Part shown: positions 10,770 to 23,840 of the stretch, in pieces
Layout of the letters: each line of letters opens with the position of its first letter
Numbering within the stretch: the first letter of the stretch is position 1
Source: Aspidapion aeneum
Lineage: Eukaryota; Arthropoda; Insecta; Coleoptera; Brentidae
Length of the DNA: 64,000 nt
Reading direction: 5' to 3'
NCBI GenBank assembly: GCA_963576565.1
Contig: OY755047.1
Location: 9,208,931 to 9,272,930 of the forward strand
Position numbers and translations under genes: made by a program
The notes under the pieces: model-generated
What the model was told of the DNA's origin: nothing
What the model saw: the letters and a program-made list of their open reading frames with translations, nothing else
Databases searched by the model: none

Positions 10770-12118
10770 CCCGCTAAGCACAAAATCGTAAAAAACGTTA
10801 AATAAATGTTGAAAAAAAAATGTTTTTTTTCTAGCACAAATTTGTGTTAAACTAAAGTCAACATTTGACATTAAAAAAACATGTAGAAAATCCTAACGAA
10901 AATTTCATGTAAAAGCATTACCAAAAATATATTTCTTAATAACGTTAAGAAACCAATATTTAAAAAACTATAATTTTATTAACATTAAAAATAATACCAT
11001 CAATATATGGTTATTTTTATAATGTTTTTCCTAGATCTCATTTCTAACGTTGAATTTAAGATATATGAAGCTAATAAATGTTTTGTTTTTTAAACATTAA
11101 AGAAAAACGATACTATAGAGGGCGCTGCCGCATAGTTCCACTACCAGAACGGGCCATCGCCATTTTTAGTTGCATTTCGCTGCGAGTTCATACGAGTCTG
11201 TAGCAGACACGCTTTGTGCAATTTTCGTTGAAATATTTACCTTTTGTAGAAACAAACATGGTAAATTAAAAGCACAGTTATTAATAATGATAGTGAATAT
11301 ATATTTGGATAGGAATTTACACCAGTTGTGTGGAAAATATAGTATAGTTTAAGAACAACAAATTTGTATGCAGTGATTTAAATGAGGCATCACAAAATTA
11401 GGTAAGAAAAGTAAACAAAAGTAAAAAAATTGTTTTATATGGAATATCGCATACCTAACGTTATAGGTAATCAGACAGGAATGAGACAATTCACCGACGA
11501 TAAGCCGCCGGACCTTAAGCCGCGTATTCATTTGAGGCAGAATTCTCAAGCCTCGCAGTGGGACCAAACGAATGATTCGTTTGCATTCATGCTAAAGTGA
11601 ATACGCGCCTTGAAATTGTTTGCCTTGTAGTCCTTGAGCATGAGTTGTTTGGCCTCGTAGCAAGGCACTTACTACAAAATTATTATTTACATAGAATTTT
11701 AAATTTATTTTCAGAAGCTACGGATCCGAATTTCCTTTACTAAATGTCGAGTTCACGAAAACCTCAACAGACTGTTGCTGCCCTGCGTTTTCAAAATAGA
11801 AGAATTTTATTTACGTTATTTATATTACTTTATCTTTAGAGATATTTGAAAAAAATATATTTTTTCATTGTTAAAAAAACATTTATTTTTCAATGTTAGA
11901 AAAACATTTCTTTTCCACTGTTAAAAATCAAAATTTTTCGAAAAACACTTTAAAAAAACGTTATAAAAACATAAGACTATTTTTCTAACATCAGAAAACG
12001 GGTTATTAAGCTTCTTTTTCACTATGAATATGACGTTAGAACTAACATCCAACCTAACGAAATGTTTTTAAATTAAACATTATTTTGACATTATTAAAAT
12101 GTTTTTATGTTTAGTGGG
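10770..12118 (+). mobile_element. Element H, copy 1 (apparently complete)
   Basis: A 1.35-kb element with imperfect TIRs, CCCGCTAAGCACAAAA at the left and the complement of CCCACTAAACATAAAA at the right, flanked by TA on both sides. The subterminal zones are rich in inverted 'aacatt' and 'taacgtt' motifs. The interior (11115-11800) has 'gagggcgctgccg' and 'cagactgttgctgccc' but no transposase. Copies at 35232-37920 (reversed, interrupted) and 50940-52312. TA flanks would fit a Tc1/mariner-type MITE; this is inference. Confidence 0.7.
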
Positions 12119-12620
12119 TAGGACATACAAGGTAAATTATTAAGAGTGACTCCTTGTCTTGTCCTTTAACTAATGAATTTCTTTTTATGAGACGCTGGTG
12201 GATTCTAAAACAAAAAGAAAGGAAACTTTCTGGTCTAAATTTAAACAAATAATTTTTAAATTAGTATTTTTTTGCTCGATAGCGATAGCAGCTCGGATAG
12301 CAGGTAGGGGAGGGTGGGGTAAGATGGACACCCTAAGGTTTTAGTACTTTTAAAAAGAAAAATTTTTGAACAGAATAAAACAAATAAATTTGCAGAAATC
12401 TACAACTTTTCTTTATATGAATAAATATAAAAAAAATCTAAAAGAAATAATACTTTTTGATAAAACTGGGGCAAGATGGGCTTTTGTGTGTTACTTTTAT
12501 TATTTAAAAAAATTGATTGATTGATTGATTGAAACTAAATAAATTAAAAGCGAAAATAAAACGAAAAAATATATATTACATTTTACAGCATTTTAAAAAT
12601 GAGTAGTTTTTTTTAAATCT
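12119..12620. other. Unassigned gap with a GGGGTAAGATGG motif
   Basis: 'ggtggggtaagatgg' at 12312 and 'ctggggcaagatggg' at 12466 are similar and about 150 bp apart, probably ends or subrepeats of an unplaced repeat. No gene. Confidence 0.35.
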
Positions 12621-12624
12621 AACT

Positions 12625-13075
12625 TTATGTAGTAGTAGTAGTAGTAGTAGTGTGGGGTATGCTTTAGGCCTGGCGACTAGGCACACGAAGCGCCCTTTTC
12701 GCCAACCCGCGGACTTCCACCCTACTGCGTCCTTGTTTCGGGCCACCTCAGATTCAGAAGGTCTTCCGTCTTCGGTCTCAAAGGCTTCCTCTTCAAATAC
12801 CTCTCTTCTTGCCGCCTTGTATGCTTTACGTGATGAGAGGAAATGCGCCAAACTTTCGTCCCAACATCGCACGCAAGTCGCGTGTCTTTGTAGGACTCCC
12901 ACTATGGCTCCCACATACTCCTTAGCCTGTCTAGCGTTTTCTGCGTTGGTCCATTCCTTTTGTATCTCTTTCTTGGTCCACTCTGTTAGAGCCGACTTCA
13001 TTTGCTCTCTTGTGAGCCCCAGGAAAGGCTCTGACCAGACGCATTTCTGTAGCTTTATGTAAGATCTTAAAAATT
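12625..13075 (-). pseudogene. LINE 3' end, post-RNase H region, with (ACT)n tail
   Basis: Reading antisense from 13060: SEPFLGLTREQMKSALTEW, then KEWTNAENARQAKEYV, then CVRCWDESLAHFLSSRKAY. This matches the layout after the RNase H domain of I/R1/Jockey-type elements: a G-x-EP-x-L-G linker, a W-rich helix, an ARQAKE-like segment, and a C-x2-C ... H-x-L zinc-knuckle region whose last cysteine is replaced by serine. On this strand the stop region runs into (ACT)n (complement of 12630-12652), a plausible 3' tail. Everything upstream is missing. It is not the same family as 2346-3921. Confidence 0.65.
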
Positions 13076-13208
13076 AAAAGTGGCCGAGAAAATTCTGTTT
13101 GACAGTTGGATTATTGATGAAAAAAACCATAAAAAACCAACTGACACCAGAATTAAAAATCCTCTGTAGCTTAAAAACTTCTCTTAAAAATTAAGGCCCG
13201 CAAATAAG

Positions 13209-14885
13209 GATAAAGGATCAGGCACACCTCTTATGGAATTTCTGTAATCCGTCAAACTTCATGAAATTTTGGTATGTTGTAGACTGAACCTTTATTATCA
13301 AAAGCTCTTATGGGCCCAACTTAAATTAATGACCAGTTTTTGAAATACAGGGTGTTAAAAGTGAGAATGTCCAAGAAGCATAATGGCTTTTTAAACGGAT
13401 TTTCCAAACATAAACACAATGTTTTTATTTCATATATTTACGATTTTTTTTTTAATCTGTATCTTTAAAACACCATCTACAGGGCGTTTAAGTAAATATC
13501 AGTCGAATGTTTTAATAAGAAATAAGCTTTAGTGTGCTGTAGATTAAACCTTGCTCATAGAAGTCCTCATGGGCCCAAACTAAATTAATTTTTAGTTTCT
13601 GAAATCCAGAGTGTTGAAGGTAATAATGTTCAAGAAGCATAATAGCTTTTTAGCCGGGTTTCTCAAACATATTTACAATGTTACTATTACATTTAGATAA
13701 TTTATTAGTTTTCTAATGATTCTTATAATGATAAAGCTGTACTTAAAACAGGGAGTTTTGGCATTTTTTAAATACTTATTAAAAATCTATGTACTGTATA
13801 TATCATTGAGCATCTTACTATTAACAGAGGGCATTTAGCAAAATTTTGGTACAAAAAAAGCAAAATGGGCATAATTGTAAAGAAAAAGGGACTTTTTTTA
13901 AAATCCTCTACCAAAATACCGAATGCAAAATGTTAATTAACGTAATATCAGTGGCGTATATATGGGGGGGGCCTGGGGGGCCCGGCCTTCCCCTCGAAAC
14001 TAAGATGTTTTTAGATATTTTCCACATATTTCATGAATACAAACATAAAATAGCATAAAATACGACCTCATGGGGTCTCGGGCCCCCCCAAAACGGTCTC
14101 GGACTCACCCCAAAACGTTTTTCTATATACGCCACTGCGTAATACAATTACTTTATAATCATTTCTTGTTTGGAAAACTTGTCTAAAGAACTATAATGCT
14201 TCTTAGACATTATCACTTTCAACACCCTGTATTTCAAAAACTGGTCATTAATTTAAATTGGGCCCATAAGAACTTTTTATAAGAAAGGTTCGATCTAAAC
14301 ACTAACGTTTGTTTCTCATTACCAATTTCCGTTAATATTTACTTAAACACCCTGTAGATAATGCTTTAAAGGTACAGATTAAAAATAATAAACAAATCGT
14401 AAATATATGTAATACTAACAATGTGTATATGTTTGGAAACCCCGTCTAAAGAACTATTGTGCTTCTTGGACATTATCACTTTTAATACTCTGTATTTCAA
14501 AAACTGGTCACACATTTATGTTGGGCCCATAAGAATTTTTGCTAAGTAAGGTTTACTCTACAACATACTAAAGCTGGTTTCTTATTAAAACATTCGACTA
14601 ATATTGACTTAAACACCCTTTTGGTTTTGAAGGTACAGATTGAAAATAATAAATAAATCGTAAATATACGTAATACTAATAGTGCGTATATGTTTGGAAG
14701 ACCCGTCTAAAAAGCTTTTATGCTTCTTGGGCAGTATCATTTTCAACACCCTGTATTTCAAAAATTAATTTGAAATCGGCACATGAGAACTTTTGATAAG
14801 AAAGGTTCGGTCTACAACATACCAAAATTTCATGAAGTTTGACGGATTACAGAATTCCCATAAGAGGTGTGCCTGATCCTTTATC
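13209..14885. mobile_element. Element K: long-TIR foldback with about 285-bp internal units
   Basis: Ends are inverted copies for roughly 200 bp, starting gataaaggatcaggcaca. The left half holds two direct diverged units and the right half three units in reverse, each with 'cagggtgtt', 'caagaagcata' and 'gggccca'. It is therefore a foldback whose arms grew by tandem duplication. The centre is occupied by a nested family B MITE (13948-14137). No transposase. Confidence 0.75.
13948..14137 (+). mobile_element. Family B MITE, copy 2 (nested in K)
   Basis: cagtggcgtatata at the left, tatatacgccactg at the right, with the 7-bp direct repeat cgtaata at 13941-13947 and 14138-14144. Same G-rich and C-rich internal blocks as the copy at 761. 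Inserted in the middle of element K. Confidence 0.85.
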
Positions 14886-14929
14886 TAAATCACTCCTAGA
14901 AATACCTGGAACCCTCTAGCATTACATTT

Positions 14930-15205
14930 TTTATTGCAGGAGGTACATGTTGTTTTCTGGTTCGCATCGGACCCAAGGACCGAACGCCTGAATTATCGTG
15001 GGAATCACTCGAAAACGTGTGAGTTTTTTGATGCACCAGTGCTGCGCATAGTTTTGTTTATTACTCGTTTTGAATGGTTTCGTCTATTTGCTTCAAGTGC
15101 GGGGGTGGGCCGGGAAATTTAAGGGGAAACCGGCGCAAAAATTATACAATAATATGTTACAAATATAGACATTTTTTGCACAAGTGTAGCCAGAAATACA
15201 ATAAA
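14930..15205 (+). pseudogene. Possible relic with two CCHC-like zinc knuckles
   Basis: A frame from 15074 reads SICFKCGGGPGNLRGN and then TIICYKYRHFLHKCSQ. Both resemble C-x2-C-x4-H-x4-C knuckles of LINE ORF1 or gag proteins, but each lacks at least one ligand (no His in the first; Tyr for the second Cys in the second). A retroelement ORF1 remnant is possible; chance cannot be excluded in so short a frame. Confidence 0.3.
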
Positions 15206-15208
15206 AAA

Positions 15209-15890
15209 TACTCTGCCAACATATGGGCCCCTAAGCTCACACTAGGTACTATGGTTATAGTGTACGTGCGAGCTAATAAAACTAAAACTTGAAATATATC
15301 TTATTCAACTCCAGACTAAATTACCTTTTGTTTGATACCACACAAGTCATGTTTTGACTTAAAAAAACAAAAACTAAAATGTATTTTGTTTAACTCCGGA
15401 CTCAATTACCTTTCGTTTGATATCACACATGCCATATTTTCACGTAAACTCTAATTTTTGAAAGAAAAAAAAACTAAAATGTATTTTGTTTAACTCCATA
15501 CTCAATTACCTTTCGTTTGATATCACACACGCCTTATTTTCACATAAACTCTAATTTTTGAAATCTTCCCCCACCCTTTTATTTGGCTTGTCTTCGGTGA
15601 CACGGATTTTGTTCATTTTTAAATGGGACCATCTCGACCCAAGACCCAGCCTAGGTACCAAATTTCATTCAAATCGGCCAAGCGGTTTTTGAGTTATAGG
15701 CGTTGGTCGTTACAGACAGACATTAAGACAGACAGACATACAGACAGACAGACGGCGCGACAAAAAAGTTTCAAAATCGTCTGAAACGCAAAGATATATA
15801 AAAATTTTTGAAATCGGAGCAACTTTTTTTTTTCGAAAAAATTAGGATCTCCATAGCTCACACTACTATAGTATAGTATAGTATATGTGT
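15209..15890 (-). mobile_element. T element, copy 6 (short microsatellite, damaged end)
   Basis: Antisense member of the T family: right hairpin (agctcgcacgtacac ... in complement) at 15230-15275, three diverged roughly 115-bp units, the conserved core motif, a short broken (CAGA)n tract at 15715-15755, and a truncated left hairpin ending at 15890, where it fuses with the L duplication. Confidence 0.75.
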
Positions 15891-16445
15891 ATGCTTTCAC
15901 ATAAGTGACGACATCTACAAATACAAAAGAAACCACCAGAGTAAACACAAAAGGCAGCCAGATGAAACGAAAATCAGTACCCATGACCGTGACATAATTT
16001 GTCCCTTAGGTCGAGTCAATGCATATTGCATTTTTTCCTCCTTCGCAACGTTTTATGTCGAGTCAGCGGAGTGTAAGCCAAAAATACTACAAACATAAAG
16101 TTTAGTGCCCGTGAATAAAAAAACAACAATTATTTGTGGTTGAGCGGGCATAGAAAAATTTTGTTTCTCCTGTATTTTTCCGTTGACAGCTCGAAAGCTA
16201 CTATCTCATCTTACGATATTGGGAAGAGAAATGAATAAATTATGCCTGCCATACCGTATGCTTTCACATAAGTGGCGACATCTACAAATACAAAAGAAAC
16301 CACCAGAGTAAAAACAAAAGGCAGGCAGATGAAACGAAAATGACCGTGACATAATTTGTCCCTCAGGTCGAGTCAGTGCATATTGCATTTTTTCCGCCTT
16401 CGCAACGTTATATGTCGAGTCAGTACCCGTGAATAAAAAAAAACA
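15887..16445 (+). repeat. L: 367-bp direct duplication
   Basis: The block beginning gtatgctttcacataagt recurs at 15887 and 16256 with 'gacatctacaaatacaaaag' and 'cgagtcag' in both. The spacer contains 'cagctcgaaagct' and 'gcgggcatagaaa', motifs of the M foldbacks (24311, 56340), so L is probably a rearranged M-type element. Confidence 0.65.
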
Positions 16446-16689
16446 ACATACTCTCGTGGCTAAACGGGCATAGAAAATTGTTGTTTTAAACGGATGTCAT
16501 TTTCCTTGATTTGATTTTTTTTTCTGTGCACATTTTTTAATTAAAATTATTCTTATATAATCCATCATATTTTTTGTCCCCACACTCTTTAAAATCTTGT
16601 CGATAAAAGCTAAAAAATCGAATGACGAAAGAAGGAAGGGGGTTAGTTAAACTGAGCGAATGAAGGGTTGAAAATATTGAGGCTGTAGA

Positions 16690-17516
16690 GAGCTGTGCAT
16701 TCGCATTAACAGGGGTGGTGACGTAATTGTTTTTCGAGAAAAGGGGGTGCTAAACAGGACCCAATTCGCGAAAATACGATTTTTCACGGATTCGAGAGGG
16801 TTAGGTCAGAAGACAAACTCTTTTTCTAAAGTAGCCAAATTTCATGTACTTCCATAAACCAGTAAAGTAGTTACGGAATTTCTAAAAATGCCAAATTTGC
16901 CACTCACTCACTCACCCATGTATAGATCATCAAAATTCTACTGTACTTCCAGACATGCTATAAAACTGAAATTTGACAGAGTGATAGAAATGAGCAAAAC
17001 CTTGGAAAAAATCAAAAAACCCCAAAATTCTCATTTAGAACCCCCCCCCCCCATACATTTAAAGTTATAAAATACATGTAAAGTTATGTAAAATTAACAT
17101 TGCCCACTTCCAGAAACGCAGAAGGGCTGGGTTTTGGCAGACTTATAGAAAATATGACAAAACTATAGGAAATAATTAAAAACCCCAACATTTTCAGCTG
17201 TTTTCCTCCCCTATATATGTAAAATTATGTAAAAGTGACATTGCATGCCCACTTCCAGAAACGCTAGAGAGCTGAGCTTTAGAAGACTGATAGGAACTAT
17301 GACAATGGGAAAAAATAAAAAACACCAAATCTTTTATTTACTTCCCGACCCTATACATGTTAAGTTATGTAAAACTATTATTGCCCGATTCCAGAAATTA
17401 TAGAAAGCTGGGATTTGGCACACTTACAGAAATTATAGACAAGTTCTTAATAAGAAACTCCAAATCCCCCCCCCAACCCCAAGCACAAATTGATAGAAAT
17501 AGAAATTTATTTATTT
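16690..17516 (+). repeat. Family A, copy 3, left part
   Basis: Contains the A lead ('ccactcactcactcacccatg', read as ccactcactcactc, acccatg) and about three roughly 145-bp tandem units. It is interrupted by element G1 at 17517 and resumes at 18836 with 'ggcatcgcaaaa' and one arm of F. Confidence 0.65.
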
Positions 17517-18835
17517 CCAAAGGAAATTAAATAAATAGGTAAAAAAAATTTTTAAGTCACAAACTTTTATAAAATGCACTAAAAATTAAAAAATAATTTT
17601 CTAACTTTCTAATATTATCATAATAATAAAAGCGATGGCCGACTGATGGAAATTTTGACGATGTTAGCACGATAAGATATCCGTATCAATTAAATATCAC
17701 TATTTGCAAGAATCAATCTAGGTAGGTACCAAACCCACCCATCCCGAGCCAAGATACCCCAGCATTTCTCTGACATAGGTATGGCAATGGCATAACATTG
17801 CGGTACATCAAACATATCTTTGATGACCTGCTATGTTGAATATTCTTTAAGTGTTTAGATCACAAATTTAGATTAACTTATGCTTTGATGTGCGGCCATC
17901 GCTTTTATTATTATGATAATATTAGAAAGTTAGAAAACTATTTTTTAATTTTTAGTGCATTTTATAAAAGCTTGTGACTTAAAAAAAAATTTTTACCAAT
18001 TTATTTTCTACTTTTTAGTCTCAGCTATCTACTCTATTAAATGAAAATATTTGTTCAATAACAGAGCAGAAGAGTTTATTCTAGATTATAATGAAATCGC
18101 TGATCGTGAGTTGTTTGGAAACTCATTTTTCTATTGGGGGAAGGAGAGGGTGGGGGTAAAGGTAGAAATATATTTTTTGTTTGGGCTGTATTGCCATCGG
18201 ACCTTTATGCATATACCAAATTTTATAAAAGTCATTTGAAGTGAAGTGTGTCAAAAACGCATTTTTTATGGAAGGGGGTGGGGGATAGGGTGGGAGGACA
18301 TTTTTTCATTATTGTTGTATTGTCATCGGACCACTATATGTATACCAAATTTCATCCAAATCGGATAATGGGAAGGGTGTCAAAAACGCATTTTCTATAG
18401 AAGGGGGTGGGGGTAGGGGTGGGAGGATATTTTTTTCTTGATATTGTATTGTCATCGAATCACTATATGTATACCAAATTTCATCCAAATCGGATAATGG
18501 GAAGTGTGTCAAAAACTCATTTTTATATGAAAGGGGGGTGGGGGTAGGGGTGGGAGGATATTTTTTTCTTAATATTGTATTGTCATCGGATCACTATATG
18601 TATACCAAATTTCATCCAAATCGGATAACGGGAAGTGTGTCAAAAACAAATTTTTCTATGGAAGGGGGTGGGGGTAGGGGTGGTAGGATATTTTTTTCTT
18701 ATTGTTGTATTATCATCGGACCACTATGTGTATACCAAATTTTATCCAAATCGGATAATGGGAAGTGTGTCAAAAACGCTTCACAAGATTTGATAGATAG
18801 TTAGACAGAACATCTGAACCTAAATAAAAGCTTGT
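17517..18835 (+). mobile_element. Element G, copy 1
   Basis: An internal palindrome has arms of about 110 bp (17520-17645 and 17885-18010) around 'tgatgttagcacg'-type unique sequence. It is followed by four to five direct units of about 120 bp (18170-18780), each containing ccaaatttcatccaaatcgg and a 'gggggtgggggtagggg' tract. Then come a very short gatagtta repeat (18792-18808) and 'acagaacatctgaacc'. It splits family A. The partner is at 35329-36205. No transposase. Confidence 0.75.
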
Positions 18836-18965
18836 AAAAAGGCAAAAAGGCATCGCAAAAGTGTATAATAAAACATTTCTTGTAAAAAAAGCCAAGTACG
18901 CGAAAATAGTATTCCGTAAAAATAATTTAGATAAAAGTAAAAAATAATTATTGTTTTGACTATGA
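18836..18965 (+). repeat. Family A, copy 3, right part with one F arm
   Basis: Resumes 'aaggcatcgcaaaa' and 'aaaaaaagccaagtacgcg' as in 6205-6330, then stops after one F arm. Together with 16690-17516 this restores the A order across the G insertion. Confidence 0.6.
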
Positions 18966-19845
18966 TTTTTTATTTTTAAAAAAATGTCATTAAAATTAAA
19001 AAACGATTTAGTTAAGTGGTAAATAGATATCTGATTTTTTTATTTATCTGTGCCGTGGTATAGTCATCAAGACAATCAGTCAAACCAAAGGGGAGTTTTT
19101 AACCCCACATCATCCCTCTATCCATATAATTTGAGTTTATATACGCACTAAGTACTTTTAACCAAAAATGTAGTGTTGCGTGTACTATACAGATTCCGAA
19201 AATTTTTGAAGTGTAAAGTTCTTTAGGTGCATTTAGCAGTTTTTGTGGGTAGTGAATTGAATTGAGCCGTTAGGCTCGGCTATGTAACGCTCATTCGGGT
19301 GAAGTCGGCTCGAGTCGACTAACTGTGCGAGATACATTCAGCGAGCGATATGATGATGCAGATGAAGGCCAGTATTATTAATTTCGCCTTGTTGAAGTTT
19401 TGACTTCTGCCGTGTGGTCTTAAGCACACACCATTTTTTTTAAAACAAAATATCTTTTATGAGATGAAGAAATTTTTTAAAAAAATTTAAATAGACGATT
19501 ATCCCAGATTAGAAAGAATATCAAATCATAAGTTTCGTAGGGGCTGCTCAGGAATTACATGGACCATAATTACAAAAAATCTTGAGCTACGTGGAAAGTA
19601 TACAAGTGTTGTTAGAGGAAATGAGAACTTAGGGTTACTGCATTTTATTTGAACAAATATAGTGATTATACACCCCAGTTTTGAGTAGTCTACATTATCT
19701 GATAATAGTAATGGTTTTAATTTTTACGGTTTGATTTTATTTCAGTTTTAATTTTTGCTTCCTGATATTACCTACCCTTATTTATTTTTACCTTCCTAGC
19801 CCGCGTAGCAATGGCTAGAGAAGGTATTATTTTCGAAGAAAAATT
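18966..19845. other. Unassigned region
   Basis: No gene, RNA or in-window repeat recognised. 19270-19370 is less AT-rich ('gtgaagtcggctcgagtcgac' as gtgaagtcgg, ctcgagtcgac) but has no useful frame. Confidence 0.35.
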
Positions 19846-21224
<1,379 letters not shown>

Positions 21225-21279
21225 CTTTTTTTTGAGATAAAGCTAAAATGTGTATTTGGGTGTATTTTGACCTATCCTA

Positions 21280-21660
21280 GCAATATCGTTGTGATGTCTG
21301 TATGTGTGTCTGTGTGTGTGTGTGTGTATATATTATTTCTGTTCGTAACACGATAGCTCCTAAACCGCTGAGCCGATTTTCATGAAATTTTCAGGTAAAA
21401 TAGTGTGTGCCTAACGAGCTAATACGAAAAAAATGGTGAAAAATGCTAATGACAATTCTTTGACAATTAAAAAATTTAAAAACTGCTAACTTTTTTAAGG
21501 AGCTACGCATCAATATGCGGTTTTTGGAATATAGTAGACTACATTTTGCTCAATAATTTGAGGATCTTAGGATCTTTAGTTTCTGAGATATTTACAAAAA
21601 ACTGTTTTCAAGGCTGATATATCATGGCTTCACTTGAGGTGTGCCAATAGGCTAGCTAGG
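21280..21660 (+). repeat. Family U, copy 1, with (TG)n
   Basis: 'gatgtctgtatgtgtgtctg' and (TG)n precede 'taacacgatagctcctaaac' and the core-like CCGATTTTCATGAAATTTT, then 'gcatcaatatgcggttttt'. Antisense copy at 45000-45365. The microsatellite-then-core order mirrors the T family. Confidence 0.65.
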
Positions 21661-21684
21661 AAGGTCTCAGATCCGTCATCAGTC

Positions 21685-21975
21685 AAAATCTGGGGGGGGG
21701 GGGGGGTAATGGTCGACGAAATGTTTTTTGTTATATAATTTTTTTTCGAGGGGGGAGGGGGTTATTTTCCTCTTTTCCTTTATTTTATTAGGAAAAAGTG
21801 CCTATTTTTGTTTCTAGGGGGGGTTCGGTTTGGTTCGGTTCGGTTCGGTTCGGTTCGGTTCGGTTCGGTTCGGTTCGGTTCGGTTCGGTTCGGTTCGGTT
21901 CGGTTCGGTTCGGTTCGGTTCGGTTCGGAATTACCCCGTTACCCCCCTCAAATCCGCGCTTGCCGTCATGGAGCC
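21685..21975 (+). repeat. Family V with (GGTTC)n array
   Basis: G-rich tracts, 'ggtcgacgaa' and 'cccctcaaatccgcgctt' recur (reversed) at 31295-31475 and in part at 45395-45480. In this copy a pure pentanucleotide (GGTTC)n fills 21826-21929, absent from the other copies. Confidence 0.65.
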
Positions 21976-22334
21976 ATTTATTTACAATTAAGTTGATGTA
22001 AAAGAATTAGATATTTATTTCAAAAAATATATATTGTTGATAGGTTGCCCTAAATAGTTTTTGAGATATAGCATTTGAAAATTTTTATCTAAAGATGGGT
22101 GGTTAAAATAGAAAACTATTTTTGTTTACATTTACAAGAAAATTTTAAGTGCTACCTCTTTCTCACAAAATATTTTCAGCACCAAAAATTGACCTATCTG
22201 ACAAAAACTATCTAAAAACCTGAAAAAAATGATAAAGCTTTTGTGTTAAAGTGTACTTTTAATCCGTCTTTTGAGGTACTAAAGCACGGATCACCTAAGG
22301 TCATCCGTGACTAAAGTTATACCATAGTGCAATA

Positions 22335-22974
22335 CAGTGAAACCTCCTATAAGCGGACACTCACGGTTTCGTCGATTTTGTCCGCTTATTGGAGGTGTCC
22401 GCTTATGAGAGAGAACTGCGAAATTTTAATATATATTTATTAACATATATTATATTATATTTTCCGATATAAAAATTTTTAGCGATCTTTCGTGCTGATA
22501 GATGTTTCTTCTCCGAAACGTTAACAGTTTCTATTTTTTCACGTAAACTTAGAAGGTTTTTACTGAGCGCCATTTCAAAGAGATCTATTACTACCCAACT
22601 GAACAATAAAAATAAAACACAGCGGTCCCGTCGAATACAATATGTTGTAAATACGACAGAAGTATTTAGTCTCCGCATTAAAACGGAAAGAGGTTATTCC
22701 CCGGCTGCAGAGTGCGTTGTTGCCAACATATGTCATAATATTTATGCCCATGTCGTGCAGCGCTCCGTCCCGTTGTCAGAGGTTTGCGTCCGGTTGGGGG
22801 AGGTTTCAGAACTTTTTAACCAAAAAAAATTGTCTGCGTCCGGTTATTAGAGTGTCCGGTTATAGAGGTGAATTTTACTTGTAAAGAAATAGGGAAAAGT
22901 TTGTTTCCAACAAATTTGTCCGCCTAAAGGGAGTGTCCGCTTAATAGAGGTATCCGCAAGGAAAGGTTTCACTG
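22335..22974 (-). mobile_element. Tigger/pogo-like element, internally deleted
   Basis: Both ends carry CAGTGAAACCT-type inverted repeats followed by 'aagcggacact', and both are flanked by TA (22333-22334, 22975-22976), the Tc1/mariner/pogo target duplication. The 640-bp length is far below an autonomous Tigger (about 2.5 kb), so most of the transposase has been lost, leaving only the N-terminal fragment described separately. Confidence 0.9.
22403..22573 (-). pseudogene. Tigger transposase N-terminal fragment (CENP-B-type HTH)
   Basis: From the Met at 22573 (reading antisense) the frame gives MALSKNLLSLREKIETVN, then SARKIAKNFYIGKYNI. This is the first helix-turn-helix of pogo/Tigger transposases and CENP-B: a hydrophobic L-x-EKI-x-(V/I) helix followed by R-x-(I/L)-A-x2-F-x-IGK. 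It binds the terminal repeats in intact elements. About 57 residues remain; the second HTH, the DDE catalytic domain and the C-terminus are gone. The longer frame upstream of this Met lies in element UTR. Start chosen by alignment of the motif with the family N-terminus. Confidence 0.8.
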
Positions 22975-22979
22975 TATAC

Positions 22980-23304
22980 TTTGTATATTACTCTATCGTT
23001 ATACTTTTTATTACTATAGTTCCTTATTAAATTAAACCATAATGATTGGGTACTTATTTTTTTTCAAAGACGACCTACCGAGAAAAATTAAGCAGTGATA
23101 AAAATTTATATGGCAATTTAATACCAAACTTGCCACGATAATATCGCGTTTAATATTGAAATTTTGACATCTGTATATGAGTGTAGCGAAAAGTTAGCTC
23201 CCTACTTTTTCAACAGGACAGGGGCACCTGTTAATAAGAATAATAAAACAGATAATATAAAGGTATATAACCACCATTATTTTACAATATACAGAGTGTC
23301 CGCG
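22980..23304. other. Unassigned gap
   Basis: AT-rich; nothing recognised. Confidence 0.4.
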
Positions 23305-23840
23305 CAAATTCTTCTACTACTATGTTGGTTTAGAACGTTTTTCTACGTTGTTCGACGCCTATTCTCCACCTCCTTCGATCCTGACAATCATCTTCTGTCA
23401 GGTTTTTTCGACTCATTGATCCTTAGATTAACTATTGACATTCCAGTTTAGGACACCTTCTTTTTCTGAGCCCTATTGGTTGCGATTCTAGGACCTGCTT
23501 TGGTAATATTTCGTCGTTAATCCGTTGTACATGGCCGTACCATATCAGTTATCTTTTAGTGATGTCATCCGTTATGCTTCCCTCGATTCCCATTCTTTCT
23601 TTTATAGTCTCATTTCTTATATGATCTGGTCTAGATATCCTTATTGGTCTTCTTATTGCATCCATTTTTGTTTTGTATTTTTCTGTTACGCGACAAGTCT
23701 CTATTCCAAACAACAGCGTGCTTTTCACCATTATTTCATATTGTATGTTAAATTTTATAATATTTTCTGTTTTACCTCTCTGATCTATAAAGTACTGTTA
23801 AGACATCCAATAACCTTTTTTGCTTTTACCATTAAAGTTT
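23305..23840 (-). pseudogene. RTE-like LINE family C, copy 2 (3' end)
   Basis: Antisense reading gives STLLFGIETCRVTEKYKTKM, then ISRPDHIRNE, ERMGIEGSI and TDDITKR, the family C C-terminus best seen at 43103-43768. The 3' end is at 'gttggtttagaacg' (23325), bordered by (CTA)n at 23311-23320. Several frameshifts; no palm domain. Confidence 0.75.

Noticed and set aside
10770..12118. Transposase gene inside element H
   Set aside because: Only short frames are present (for example 11170-11352), not conserved in frame between the copies at 11170 and 51332 beyond about 40 codons.
12652..13062. 136-residue sense frame
   Set aside because: It is the shadow of the antisense LINE 3' end, which has the recognisable motifs.
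15209..15890. T family as classical Helitrons
   Set aside because: I could not find a 5' TC and 3' CTRR pair with insertion between A and T. The Helentron comparison stays a hypothesis.
21826..21929. (GGTTC)n as an interstitial telomere repeat
   Set aside because: Insect telomere repeats are TTAGG or variants such as TCAGG. GGTTC is not a rotation or complement of these, and it lies inside a mobile repeat.
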